This document shows, piece by piece, positions 24,736 to 32,857 of a DNA stretch of 64,000 nucleotides (within the stretch, counting starts at the first letter, position 1; each line of letters opens with the position of its first letter). This stretch comes from Amycolatopsis sp. 2-15 (lineage in GTDB: Bacteria; Actinomycetota; Actinomycetes; Mycobacteriales; Pseudonocardiaceae): positions 1,312,001 through 1,376,000 of the forward strand of contig NZ_CP127294.1 of the NCBI RefSeq assembly GCF_030285625.1. The letters run 5' to 3'. Made by a program: the position numbers and the translations under genes. Under the pieces are notes generated by a model that was not told where the DNA came from, searched no databases, and saw only the letters and a list, made by a program, of their open reading frames with translations.

Positions 24736-25569
24736 TCAGTTCTTGCCCATCCGTTTGAAGCCGAGCCGCGCCATAGTCGCGAGCGGCCGCTGATACGCCG
24801 ACCCGAGCACGCGCGGGATGGCGTCGATGACGTACGCGTCGGGTCCGATGAGGATCCTGGCCGACCGCCGTTCCACCCCGCGGATGATCGTTTCGGCGGC
24901 CTTCTTCGGTGTGGTCAGGGCAATTTTCTCGAAGCCCGCCGCCGCGGCCTCCTGGTCGCCGTCGCCGCCGCCGCGCGCGTGGCGGGCGATGTTGGTCTTG
25001 ATGCCGCCCGGGTGCACGCAGCTCACAGCCACCGGATGACGCGCCGCAAGCATTTCTTCCCGCAACGCCTCGGTGAATCCGCGAACGGCGAACTTCGCCG
25101 CGTTGTACGCACTCTGAGTGGGCACACCGACGAATCCGAACACGCTCGAAATGTTCACCAGGTGTCCGTCGCCGGAGCCGATGAGGTGCGGCAGGAACGC
25201 TTTGGTCCCGTTGACGACACCACCGAGGTTGATTCCCATCAGCCAGTCGTAGTCCTCGAACGTCATGTCCTCCACGGTGGCGCCCAGCGCGACACCCGCG
25301 TTGTTGACCACGACGTTGACCCGGCCGAACGCACTGGCCACCTCGTCCGCGTGCGCGAGCACGGCGGCACGGTCGGAGACGTCGAGCGAGTAGCCCCGCA
25401 CGTCCGCACCCTGAGCCTTCGCCGCCTCGACCGTGCTCTCCAGGCCCTCGGCGTCCACATCGGACAGTGCCAGGCGCGCGCCGCGCAGGCCCAGCCCGAG
25501 CGCGAGCGCGCGGCCGATGCCCGAGCCCGCTCCGGTGATGACCGCGACCTTGTCGGTGAACTCCTTCAT
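24736..25569 (-). CDS. Short-chain dehydrogenase/reductase (SDR)
   Basis: A 277-residue NAD(P)-dependent oxidoreductase. Cofactor motif TGAGSGIG at 11-18, acidic DVDAEGL after beta-2 (NAD preference likely), NNAG, catalytic Ser in NISSVFG and YNAAK (YxxxK). The C-terminal YVIDAIPRVLGSAYQRP tail resembles the longer mycobacterial-type SDRs acting on lipids. ATG 25569 follows GGGGAGCGGCG. It is divergent from the protease gene at 25638. Substrate unknown. Confidence 0.9.
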   Translation of the reverse strand: MKEFTDKVAVITGAGSGIGRALALGLGLRGARLALSDVDAEGLESTVEAAKAQGADVRGYSLDVSDRAAVLAHADEVASAFGRVNVVVNNAGVALGATVEDMTFEDYDWLMGINLGGVVNGTKAFLPHLIGSGDGHLVNISSVFGFVGVPTQSAYNAAKFAVRGFTEALREEMLAARHPVAVSCVHPGGIKTNIARHARGGGDGDQEAAAAGFEKIALTTPKKAAETIIRGVERRSARILIGPDAYVIDAIPRVLGSAYQRPLATMARLGFKRMGKN

Positions 25570-25637
25570 CGCCGCTCCCCTCGTCCGGTGCTCCAGGTTT
25601 TGGATACTAGTGGCGGGAGCGATCTTCGGGAGGATGG

Positions 25638-26390
25638 ATGCGGCGGGCACCGGTGGTGCTCGCGCTGGGCGCGGTCGTGCTGCTCGGCGCGACGGGGACC
25701 GTCGTGGCCATCGCCGGACACCGCGTGTCACCAGCGCAAACGCCCGCGCGGCCCGACGACGCGGCCGTCGGCGCGCTGTTCCTCGACGGCTCCCACTACT
25801 GCACCGCGAGCGTCGTCCACAGCGACCGCGGCGACGAGCTCCTCACCGCCGCCCACTGCCTCCACGATGGTGCGGGCGGCACGTACTTCACCGGCGTCAC
25901 CTTCGCCCCCGGCTTCCACGACGGCGTGGCCCCCTTCGGCTTCTGGGCCGTCCGCGACGAGCTCGTGGCTCAAGGCTGGGCCGGCGACTCCGACCCCGAC
26001 CTCGACGTCGGCTTCGCCACCGCGCACCAGACTGGCGCGAGCGGACCGCTCGAGACCGTGACGGGCGCGAACCGGCTCGGCACGAACGGTCCGTTCGCGC
26101 GCGCCGTGACGGTCACCGGCTACCCCGACGGCTCCGACGTCCCCGCCGTCTGCACCACGACCACGTCGAAGCAGGACACCTTCCAGCTGCGCGTGGACTG
26201 CGGCGGCTTCGCCACCGGTACCAGCGGCGGCCCGTTCGTGGCCGACGCCGACCCGCACACGAAGCTCGGCACCGTCGTCGGCGTGGTCGGCGGCTTCGAG
26301 ACCGGCGGCGACACCGACGACGTGTCGTACTCCAGCTACTTCGACGACGACGTCACCGCGCTGTACCGGCAAGCCACTTCGCGCCCGTGA
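25638..26390 (+). CDS. Secreted trypsin-like serine protease
   Basis: A 250-residue chymotrypsin-fold protein with an N-terminal signal/anchor (residues about 4-27). The catalytic triad is His in LLTAAHCLHD, Asp in PDLDVGFAT and Ser in GTSGGPF. Cysteine pairs SHYCTAS/AAHC and VCTTT/DCGG suggest two disulfides. It is extracellular and transcribed alone; the start ATG has GGGAGG upstream. Confidence 0.88.
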   Translation: MRRAPVVLALGAVVLLGATGTVVAIAGHRVSPAQTPARPDDAAVGALFLDGSHYCTASVVHSDRGDELLTAAHCLHDGAGGTYFTGVTFAPGFHDGVAPFGFWAVRDELVAQGWAGDSDPDLDVGFATAHQTGASGPLETVTGANRLGTNGPFARAVTVTGYPDGSDVPAVCTTTTSKQDTFQLRVDCGGFATGTSGGPFVADADPHTKLGTVVGVVGGFETGGDTDDVSYSSYFDDDVTALYRQATSRP

Positions 26391-26415
26391 GCGCCGATGG
26401 CGGATGATGCGGCGT

Positions 26416-26643
26416 ATGAGCGAGCCCGTGCGTGACGTGCCCATCACCGGCGAACCGATCCGGCTCGGCCAGTTCCTGAAGCTGGCCGGCCTCGCCGAGG
26501 ACGGCGCCCACGCCAAGGACCTCATCGAGAACGAAGAGGTCACCGTGAACGACGAGGTCGAGACCCGCCGCGGCCGCCAGCTCTCCGACGGCGACGTGGT
26601 GGCCGTCGGTGGCGACCGCGGACGGGTGACGCTCGCGCGCTAG
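26416..26643 (+). CDS. Small S4-domain RNA-binding protein
   Basis: A 75-residue protein that is one S4 domain: IRLGQFLKLAGLAEDGAHAK, LIENEEVTVNDEVETRRGRQ and the closing DGDVVAVGG. Such stand-alone S4 proteins (YbcJ/RlbA-like) bind structured RNA. ATG 26416 is preferred over 26404/26407 because conserved similarity begins after it. It converges with the Ldh-like gene, with a four-base overlap of the 3' ends. Confidence 0.85.
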   Translation: MSEPVRDVPITGEPIRLGQFLKLAGLAEDGAHAKDLIENEEVTVNDEVETRRGRQLSDGDVVAVGGDRGRVTLAR

Positions 26644-27599
26644 CCCATGCTGGTCATCGGCGGCAGGCCCAGCCCGAGCGCCAGCGAATCGAGCTGACGC
26701 CGCACCGGCGCGCTGAGCGGGACGCCGAGCGCGCGACATTGTTCGAGGTACTGGGCCTCGCGCCAGCCCGGGTAGCGGATCGGCTTGCCGCCTTCCCAGC
26801 CGAGCATGCTGCCGAACAACGCGCTGGCCGCGCGGTAGAAGCCGTCGGCGCTGCGCAGCGTCGTGGGCGCGATTGCCAGCACGAGCAGGCCCGTGTCGTT
26901 CTCGTGGTCGGCGACGCCGGAGAGCACGCCCGCCAGCACGTCCACGAGCAGCGCGAAGCCCGCGAACTGCGGGTTGCGCGAGGCGTCGCCCAGGTCGACG
27001 TCGAGCACGAACTCCGGGTAGGCGCCGGCAGGCGCGGCCATGCCGAGCGGGTGGCCCGCGCCGACCTCGCCGGCGGCCATCACCAGGCCGATCATCCCGT
27101 GGGGCAACGCGCGCGCGGCGTAGTGCCCGACGCGACCGAACGGCCCCACGCCCCGCATCGAAATCAGCCCGACGCCGAAGCGCCCGGCCCGCGTCACGGC
27201 GCGGTCCATCGCGTCGCCGACGGCCCACAGGCCCGTCGCTCGGCGATAGTCGATCAGCGCGGCGGCACCGCGGTCGGCGATCATCAACGGCTCGGCGCGC
27301 GGGGCGACCTCACCGTTTTCCAAAGCGGGCAGGTGAATTCGCAGCAACTCCACGACGCCGGTGTCGGGCGATCCCGTGAGATCGCCGTGGCACAAGGCTT
27401 CCGCGGCCATTCGCGCGCGATCGTCGGCAAAATCGTGTGCCACGAGAATCGAGGAAACGAGCGTGACCAGTTCATCGGCGGGCACGCGCTGCCAGACCTG
27501 TTCGGGAATCGGTGTGTCTTCAGGGACTTCTTGAGTGGCGGCGGGGCGGGCGGGACGCAGCGAACGTGGTCTGAGGGGCACTTCATCGAGACTGCCCAA
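26640..27599 (-). CDS. Ldh_2-family oxidoreductase-like protein lacking the usual active-site His
   Basis: Up to 319 residues, in the malate/L-lactate/ureidoglycolate dehydrogenase family (Ldh_2): MAAEALCHGDLTG, then GDAMDRAVTRAGRFGVGLIS, the HPLGMAAPAGAYPEFVLDVD strand and a C-terminal SMLGWEGGKPIRYPGWRE. Typical members have Ser-His-Gly shortly after the DL.G motif, with His as proton donor; here the place reads PDTG. The enzyme may be inactive or use another residue. The 5' end is uncertain: TTG 27599 opens the frame, while GTG 27581 or a later GTG may be the real start. Confidence 0.7.
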   Translation of the reverse strand: MGSLDEVPLRPRSLRPARPAATQEVPEDTPIPEQVWQRVPADELVTLVSSILVAHDFADDRARMAAEALCHGDLTGSPDTGVVELLRIHLPALENGEVAPRAEPLMIADRGAAALIDYRRATGLWAVGDAMDRAVTRAGRFGVGLISMRGVGPFGRVGHYAARALPHGMIGLVMAAGEVGAGHPLGMAAPAGAYPEFVLDVDLGDASRNPQFAGFALLVDVLAGVLSGVADHENDTGLLVLAIAPTTLRSADGFYRAASALFGSMLGWEGGKPIRYPGWREAQYLEQCRALGVPLSAPVRRQLDSLALGLGLPPMTSMG

Positions 27600-27673
27600 G
27601 CGCGTCTGGCGGAGTCAACGAGGATGGCCCGACAGTGTGATGAGGGCTCCCAAAGGGACGTACCCTGTCACGC

Positions 27674-27955
27674 ATGTGCCGAAACATCACGACGCTGCGC
27701 GGACTCCAACCGTCCGCGACAACCGAAGAGATCGAAGCGGCAGCACGCCAGTACGTCCGCAAGGTGACCGGTGTGCAGTCGCTTTCGGACGCCACGCGCG
27801 ACCCGTTCGAGGCGGCCGTGGCGGAAATCGCGACGATCACCGCGCGGCTGCTGGACGAGCTCCCGGACCGCCGCCAGCCCCCGGCGACCGTGCCGCCGCT
27901 GCGCCGCCCGGAAGTGCGGGCGCGGATGGCGTTGAAGGAACTGAAGAAGCCCTGA
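27674..27955 (+). CDS. DUF2277 protein
   Basis: A 93-residue protein that begins with the family's MCRNITTLRGLQPSAT and continues with EEIEAAARQYVRKVTGVQ. Members are small soluble proteins of unknown function, widespread in actinobacteria and proteobacteria. It is divergent from the Ldh-like gene. The strictly N-terminal Cys-Arg-Asn could bind metal, but this is speculation. Confidence 0.85.
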   Translation: MCRNITTLRGLQPSATTEEIEAAARQYVRKVTGVQSLSDATRDPFEAAVAEIATITARLLDELPDRRQPPATVPPLRRPEVRARMALKELKKP

Positions 27956-28081
27956 CTCCGCCTGGGAACGCTTGCGGCGTTCGCGGTGCGACCTGCGGGT
28001 CCGCCAGGGTGACAGGTTCAGGGTCGGACTCGGGGACGTTCCTGATCCGCGCGGGCCGGCTGTCTCCCTAGCGTCGGTGGC

Positions 28082-29155
28082 ATGCGTAAAAGATCCCTGA
28101 TCGCCGTTTTCGTCGCCGCGCTGTGCTTACTCGGCTCTGTCTCTGCGACGGCGGCCTCCGCGACGGCCACCCCGCGGCTGCACCTGCCCGCGCCGACCGG
28201 GCGCTACGCCGTCGGCACGCAGGACCGCTACCTCGTGGACCGGACGCGCGAAGACCCGTGGGCCGGCGGCCCACGCGAACTGATGATCACGCTCACCTAC
28301 CCGGCGCTGCCCGGCGGACGACCGGCGCCGTACCTGCCCGGCGGCATCGCCGCGGCCGTGAACGCGCAGGCCGGCTCGGCCCTGGGCGCCGGTCCGTTCG
28401 ACTTCGGCTTCACGACGCCCGCCCGCGCGGGCGCGCCGATGCTGCCCGGCCGGCACCCCGTGCTCCTCTACTCACCCGGCGCGCAGAGCTCGCGCCTGCT
28501 CGGCACCGTGCTGGTCGAACAGCTGGCCAGCGAGGGTTACGTCGTGGTCAGCCTCGACCACACCCACGACGCGCTCGCAGTCGACCTGCCCGGCGGACGC
28601 GTCGAGCCGAGCACGCTGCCGCCTTCCTCGGAGGAGGTGAACCGGAAGCTGATCGCGACCCGCGTGGCCGACGTGGAGTTCGTGCTGGACCGGCTGGGGC
28701 TCGATCGGGTCGGCATGTTCGGCCACTCCGCCGGCGGCTTCACCGCGGCCGAGGTCATGGCCGCCGACCCGCGTGTGGTGGCCGGCGCGAACCTCGACGG
28801 CAGCATGGTGTTCAACGCGGCCGCGGGCCGCTTCGGCCGAGCCGCGACCGAGGGGCTGGACCGGCCGTTCCTGCTGATGAGCGCGGGTGACCACAGCAGC
28901 GCGACCGACCCTTCGTGGGCTTCGTTCGCCAGCACCCAGCGGGGCCCGCTCGTCGACATCCACGAGCCTGCGGGCGAGCACGGCTCGTTCACCGACTACG
29001 AAGCGTGGCTGCCGCAACTCGGCGCCGACCCGGCGAAAGTCCGCGCCGTGATCGGCGACGTGGACCCGGAGACCATGCTGCGCAAGGAAAAAGCCGCACT
29101 CAGCGGCTTTTTCGACTCGCACTTGCGGAAGCGGAGGGATTTGAACCCCCGGTAG
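28082..29155 (+). CDS. Secreted alpha/beta hydrolase (PAF-acetylhydrolase/lipase-like) ending inside a tRNA gene
   Basis: A 357-residue frame. A Sec signal peptide (1-25) is followed by an alpha/beta-hydrolase fold with HPVLLYSPG (oxyanion strand), nucleophile Ser in MFGHSAGGF, Asp near NLDGS and His in GEHGSFTDY, as in PAF-acetylhydrolase/dienelactone-hydrolase-like lipases. The last ~20 codons are abnormal: they run through a rho-independent hairpin (29088-29112) and 30 bases into the antisense of tRNA-Ser, ending ...KRRDLNPR. No earlier in-frame stop exists. The original stop seems to have been lost, or the message may end at the hairpin without a stop. Confidence 0.85.
   Translation: MRKRSLIAVFVAALCLLGSVSATAASATATPRLHLPAPTGRYAVGTQDRYLVDRTREDPWAGGPRELMITLTYPALPGGRPAPYLPGGIAAAVNAQAGSALGAGPFDFGFTTPARAGAPMLPGRHPVLLYSPGAQSSRLLGTVLVEQLASEGYVVVSLDHTHDALAVDLPGGRVEPSTLPPSSEEVNRKLIATRVADVEFVLDRLGLDRVGMFGHSAGGFTAAEVMAADPRVVAGANLDGSMVFNAAAGRFGRAATEGLDRPFLLMSAGDHSSATDPSWASFASTQRGPLVDIHEPAGEHGSFTDYEAWLPQLGADPAKVRAVIGDVDPETMLRKEKAALSGFFDSHLRKRRDLNPR
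29088..29112 (-). terminator. Rho-independent terminator of tRNA-Ser
   Basis: Perfect 10-bp stem AAAAAGCCGC/GCGGCTTTTT with a 5-base loop, 13 bases after the tRNA 3' end. It has a U-tract in both directions, so it could also stop the rightward hydrolase mRNA before its stop codon. Confidence 0.85.
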
Positions 29156-29210
29156 GTTTCCCTACGGACGCTTTCAAGGCGTCTGCATTCGGCCGCTCTG
29201 CCACGCTTCC
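29126..29210 (-). tRNA. tRNA-Ser (anticodon UGA)
   Basis: An 85-nt class II tRNA. Acceptor GGAAGCG pairs with CGCTTCC before discriminator G. Anticodon stem GACGC/GCGTC holds loop CTTGAAA with anticodon TGA at 29176-29174. The long variable arm is CGTAGGGAAACCTACC, and the T-loop is TTCAAAT. CCA is not encoded. It reads UCA codons and, by wobble, other UCN codons. The marR coding frame runs into it from upstream on the same strand. Confidence 0.96.
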
Positions 29211-29704
29211 CTGTCGGTCAGGGTATCGCGCCGGTTGTCCAGGTCGTCCAGGTGTTCGAGGACGCGGCCGAAGACCGCGCCGACCGTGGACTGTTCCTCG
29301 GGGGTGAGCAGGTCGATGAGGTGCTCGCGGGCGCCGCGCACGTGGGTGGGGGCGGCGGCGTCGAGCAGGGCCTGGCCGGCCCCGGTGAGCTCGGTGATGA
29401 CACCGCGCTTGTCGTCCGGGTCGGGGCCGCGCCGGACGAGGCCGCCGACCTCCAGCTTGCTGATCTGGTGCGACAGGCGGCTCTTCGTGGAGCCCAGCTG
29501 GTAGGCGAGCTCGGACATCCGGACGCGTTTGTCGGGGTAAATGGCGAGGCAGACGAGCACCTCATAATCCGCGAGCGAGACCCCGTGAGCCTCGGTGAGC
29601 TCGCGGTGCAGGCGCTGACGCAGCCGAAGCGAGGCGACGATGTACATCTGCCACGCCTGCTGCTCGACGCCGGTCAGCCAGCGCGAGGCCTGCTCGTCGG
29701 TCAT
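29174..29704 (-). CDS. MarR-family transcriptional regulator whose stop is the tRNA anticodon
   Basis: A 176-residue winged-helix regulator: RLRQRLHRELTEAHGVSLAD, recognition region ELAYQLGSTKSRLSHQISKL and wing RRGPDPDDKRGVITELT. ATG 29704 is used since residues upstream are not family-like. The C-terminus is odd: the last ~12 codons (EAWQSGRMQTP) are encoded by the first half of tRNA-Ser, and the TGA stop at 29174-29176 is exactly the anticodon. tRNA processing would cut this mRNA before its stop. Regulatory targets are unknown. Confidence 0.88.
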   Translation of the reverse strand: MTDEQASRWLTGVEQQAWQMYIVASLRLRQRLHRELTEAHGVSLADYEVLVCLAIYPDKRVRMSELAYQLGSTKSRLSHQISKLEVGGLVRRGPDPDDKRGVITELTGAGQALLDAAAPTHVRGAREHLIDLLTPEEQSTVGAVFGRVLEHLDDLDNRRDTLTDREAWQSGRMQTP

Positions 29705-30279
29705 CGCAAAAGGGTAGAAGGCGGGTCGACCTGCTGCGCGTCCTGGCACCAGGTCGAGACCCAACCGACGGGTCAGGTGAAAAACTCGGGAAGCTTCCCT
29801 CGAAGGTGGGTTACGAAACGGTTGAGACTCGGGCCGAAGAAGCGCATTCTACTTGTCAGCGGATGGGCTGATCGGGTATTAGGCGGGCCGCCAGGGCACC
29901 GTCGAACCGACCTCCCACCGGGAAGGCCAGGTGGTTGCATGGCAGGTGATTCCCGCGGTTGACCGCCCGCTGTGTCCCCGCGGCCGGCACGGCCTGAATA
30001 CGGACCGGTCGCGACTGTGAACAGCACGAGTGGGCATCTACGGTGCGCTCGGCATTCTTCTCGCGCATCCGGCGTCGATCTGGCGTTGTTCTCTCCTCGC
30101 GGCCTCGGCACCGCGACGGCACCGCCGGACGCCGGCCCGGCCGGTGGCCAACCGCCGTCAACAGAAGAACCTCGGTAGTTCCTGGGTGCGGCCCGCAGCG
30201 CATGGGCCGCACCCAGGCTTGTGTCCGGGGTACGGCCCGCAGACAGGCTTCTGTCCGGGTCGCCCGTTACGCTGCCGCT
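29705..30279. other. 575-bp intergenic region
   Basis: No convincing gene; the open frames on both strands look non-coding. It holds the marR promoter (leftward), a 14-bp perfect hairpin at 30181-30217 and, just after it, a repeated CAGGCTT(G/C)TGTCCGGG at about 30214 and 30245. Confidence 0.5.
30181..30217. repeat. Perfect 14-bp hairpin upstream of the metallopeptidase gene
   Basis: Arms CCTGGGTGCGGCCC and GGGCCGCACCCAGG with a 9-base loop, 63 bp before the start codon. No gene precedes it on the + strand for about 1 kb, so it is either a leader structure or the terminator of an unseen RNA. Confidence 0.55.
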
Positions 30280-31212
30280 GTGCAATTCGACGACGACGCG
30301 GGGCTGGACACGTCGGAGGTCCAGGACCTCCGCGGCAGCGGTGGTGGCGGCGGTGGCATCGGCGGCCGCGTGGCGATCGGGGGCGGCGGGATCGGCGTGG
30401 TGGGCCTGATCATCTACTTCCTGATCTCGCAGTTCGGCGGGGCGAGCCTCGGAACCAACAGCGCGTCGAGCGGGCTGGGGCTCGACAACGTGGGCTCCGG
30501 ACAGCAGCTGGAAAGCACCACGCTCTCGCAGAAGTGCCACACCGGCGCGGACGCGAACCGCGACCACGACTGCGCGATCGTCGCGATCATCAACTCCGTG
30601 CAGGACTACTGGTCGCAGGAGTTCGCGCGCAGCGGCCAGACCTACCGCAAGGCGCCGACGCGCTTCTTCACCGGCGGTGTGCGCACGGGCTGCGGCAGCG
30701 CGACGTCGGACACCGGCCCGTTCTACTGCCCCGCCGACTCCGACGTGTACATCGACCTCTCGTTCTTCGACGAGCTCAAGACCCGCTTCGGCGCGCAGGG
30801 CGGGCTGTTCACCGAGGCGTACGTGCTGGCCCACGAATACGGCCACCACGTGCAGAACCTCACCGGCACGTCCCAGCGCGGCACCGGCACCGGGCCGACG
30901 TCGGGCTCCGTCCGCCTCGAGCTCCAGGCCGACTGCTACGCCGGCGTCTGGGCCAACCACGCCTCCACGACGCCGACGGAATCCGGCAAACCGCTGGTCC
31001 AGAACATCACGCAGGACGACATCGCCAGCGCCCTCGACACGGCATCCCGCATCGGCGACGACTACATCCAGACGAAGCTCGGCAGCGGGCAGGCGGACCC
31101 GTCGAGCTTCACGCACGGGACGTCGGCGCAGCGGGAGAAGTGGTTCACCACCGGCTTCACCTCGGGTCAGCCCGCGCGCTGCAACACCTTCAGCACCAAC
31201 AACCTGGGCTGA
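30280..31212 (+). CDS. Neutral zinc metallopeptidase (YpfJ family)
   Basis: A 310-residue single-pass membrane protein. The N-terminus QFDDDAGLDTSEVQDLRGS is typical of the family, followed by a Gly-rich linker and a membrane segment (IGVVGLIIYFLISQFGG). The outer catalytic domain has zinc motif AHEYGHHVQ and the downstream LELQADCYAGVWA, whose Glu/Asp probably supply the third ligand. GTG 30280 fits the conserved N-terminus. The protease domain should face outside. Physiological substrates are unknown. Confidence 0.9.
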   Translation: MQFDDDAGLDTSEVQDLRGSGGGGGGIGGRVAIGGGGIGVVGLIIYFLISQFGGASLGTNSASSGLGLDNVGSGQQLESTTLSQKCHTGADANRDHDCAIVAIINSVQDYWSQEFARSGQTYRKAPTRFFTGGVRTGCGSATSDTGPFYCPADSDVYIDLSFFDELKTRFGAQGGLFTEAYVLAHEYGHHVQNLTGTSQRGTGTGPTSGSVRLELQADCYAGVWANHASTTPTESGKPLVQNITQDDIASALDTASRIGDDYIQTKLGSGQADPSSFTHGTSAQREKWFTTGFTSGQPARCNTFSTNNLG

Positions 31213-31214
31213 CA

Positions 31215-31269
31215 GCGCCCCAATGCGGCGTTCGGTGCGTTGAGCGCAACGAACGCCACATTGGGGCGC
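31215..31269. terminator. Long bidirectional terminator
   Basis: A 20-bp stem (31215-31234 with 31250-31269, one mismatch) in the convergent gap between the metallopeptidase and M28 peptidase genes. The segment CAATGCGGCGTTCGG recurs with one change at 32808-32822, just upstream of the M28 gene. Confidence 0.8.
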
Positions 31270-31276
31270 TTGGAGC

Positions 31277-32773
31277 CTAAGCGGCCGCCGTGTCTCCGGC
31301 GGCGGCGAGCTTGTGCGCGGAGTGCTTCTTCGCCGCCTTGCCCGGCTTGCCCGGCGCGACGCCGTTCACCGACTCCGTGCTGGTCGCGTACACGCCCAGC
31401 GCCCACGCGAGCCCGTCGGCGTTGCGGTCGAGGGCGACGCGGTCGACATTGCCCAGGTTGTCGCACGCCTGGTGGTAACACGGGTCGAACGCGATGCCCG
31501 CCGTGCCGCCCCACTTCGCGGCCTGGGCCTCGGTCTTGAGCACCTCGGCGCCGGTGTCGAGGCCGCCCGCCGGGATGCCGACGGCGATGAACTCGCCGTA
31601 GTCCGAGCGGCCCGTGAAGTCGGTGCCCTCGACGGCGACGCCGCGGCCCGTCAGGTAGTCGACGAAGGTCTTCTCGATCTGCGCCGAACCGTACGGGCCG
31701 GGGCCGGCGCCGACGTGGTCGGAATCGTCGCCGTCGTAGGCGAAGTAGCCGGCGTTGGGCGAGCCGATCATGTCGAAGTTGAGGTACAGCGCGAGGTCGA
31801 GCTGCTGCTCGAAGCTCAGCGAATCGACGTAGTGAGTGGACCCGACGAGCCCGAACTCCTCGGCACTCCAGAAGCCGAAGCGCACAGCGTTGTTCACCTT
31901 CGGCTTCGCGCCCAGCTGCAGCGCGGTTTCGAGCAGAGCCGCGGAGCCCGTGCCGTTGTCGTTGATCCCCGGGCCCGCCGGGACGCTGTCGAGGTGCGAG
32001 CCGAGCATCACGACGTTGTCCTTGCGACCGGTCTTCGTCTCGGCGATCACGTTGTAGCTGGTGCGTGCCTCCTGGAAGGTGCGCAGCTCCAGCTGCACGG
32101 TGGCGCCGTCCTTCGCGGCGAGCGCCTGGCCGTCGGCCTGGGACAGGCCGCCGGTGGGGATACGCGCGTCGGCCGGGGTGCCGAGTGTCCCGTTGAGCGG
32201 GCCGGGTTCGTTGTTGGAGATGAGCGCGCCGATCGCCCCCGCGTCGGCCGCGGCCTGCTGCTTCTGCGCGAACGGGCACGCACCGCGCGGCACGAGCACG
32301 ATCTTGCCGGTCACGCCGGTGTAGTCGCTCGCTTCGCAGCCCGGGGTGGCGTCGGCGGGGACCACGGCGAGCTGCGCGGTGATGCCCCCGACCGGCGTCG
32401 ACGGCGTGTACTCCATCGCGATCACGGGCACGCCGGCACCGTCGACGGTGAGCGTTTCGGCGAGGGTTTCGTTGTAGGTGAAGGGGAACTCCTGCCGCGT
32501 GACGCTGAAGCCCGCGGCTTCGAGCTTGCCGGCGATGTACTCGGCGGACTTCTTGTGCCCGTCGGTGCTCGCCGCGCGTGTGCCGCCGTTGGCGTCGGCG
32601 ATGCGTTGCAACGCGATCAGGTGCCGGTTGACGCCGTCGAGGGTCACCTTCTTCGTCAGCTGCTTCGCGAGGTCGTCGCTCTTCGCGGCCACGGCCGGGG
32701 TGGTGCCCAGCGCCAGGGTCGCGCAGGCCGCCAGGATCACCGGCGGGATGAGTCTTTTACGGGTGAATGACAT
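31277..32773 (-). CDS. Secreted M28 aminopeptidase with PA domain
   Basis: A 498-residue zinc aminopeptidase. It has a Sec signal peptide (1-29), an N-terminal part of the peptidase domain, and an inserted PA domain (about 110-225, with GCEASDY, KIVLVPRGACPF and ALISNNEPG). The M28 core follows with the di-zinc ligands His (GSHLDSV), Asp (GINDNGTG), Glu pair (WSAEEFGL), Asp (NFDMIGSPN) and His (CYHQACDN). It resembles Streptomyces aminopeptidase S. The C-terminal basic KPGKAAKKHSAHK tail is unusual. Extracellular, removing N-terminal hydrophobic residues (family knowledge). Confidence 0.93.
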   Translation of the reverse strand: MSFTRKRLIPPVILAACATLALGTTPAVAAKSDDLAKQLTKKVTLDGVNRHLIALQRIADANGGTRAASTDGHKKSAEYIAGKLEAAGFSVTRQEFPFTYNETLAETLTVDGAGVPVIAMEYTPSTPVGGITAQLAVVPADATPGCEASDYTGVTGKIVLVPRGACPFAQKQQAAADAGAIGALISNNEPGPLNGTLGTPADARIPTGGLSQADGQALAAKDGATVQLELRTFQEARTSYNVIAETKTGRKDNVVMLGSHLDSVPAGPGINDNGTGSAALLETALQLGAKPKVNNAVRFGFWSAEEFGLVGSTHYVDSLSFEQQLDLALYLNFDMIGSPNAGYFAYDGDDSDHVGAGPGPYGSAQIEKTFVDYLTGRGVAVEGTDFTGRSDYGEFIAVGIPAGGLDTGAEVLKTEAQAAKWGGTAGIAFDPCYHQACDNLGNVDRVALDRNADGLAWALGVYATSTESVNGVAPGKPGKAAKKHSAHKLAAAGDTAAA

Positions 32774-32857
32774 GTTTGCTCACCTTTGTGCCCTGTGTCC
32801 GGAACGTCAATGCGGCATTCGGCGGAGACCCGCGAGGTGGGGGATACAGTCGGGCGC

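Noticed and set aside
30043..30279. N-terminal extension of the zinc metallopeptidase
   Set aside because: The open frame continues upstream, but conserved sequence begins at QFDDDAGLDT; the rest is Arg-rich and crosses the hairpin at 30181-30217.
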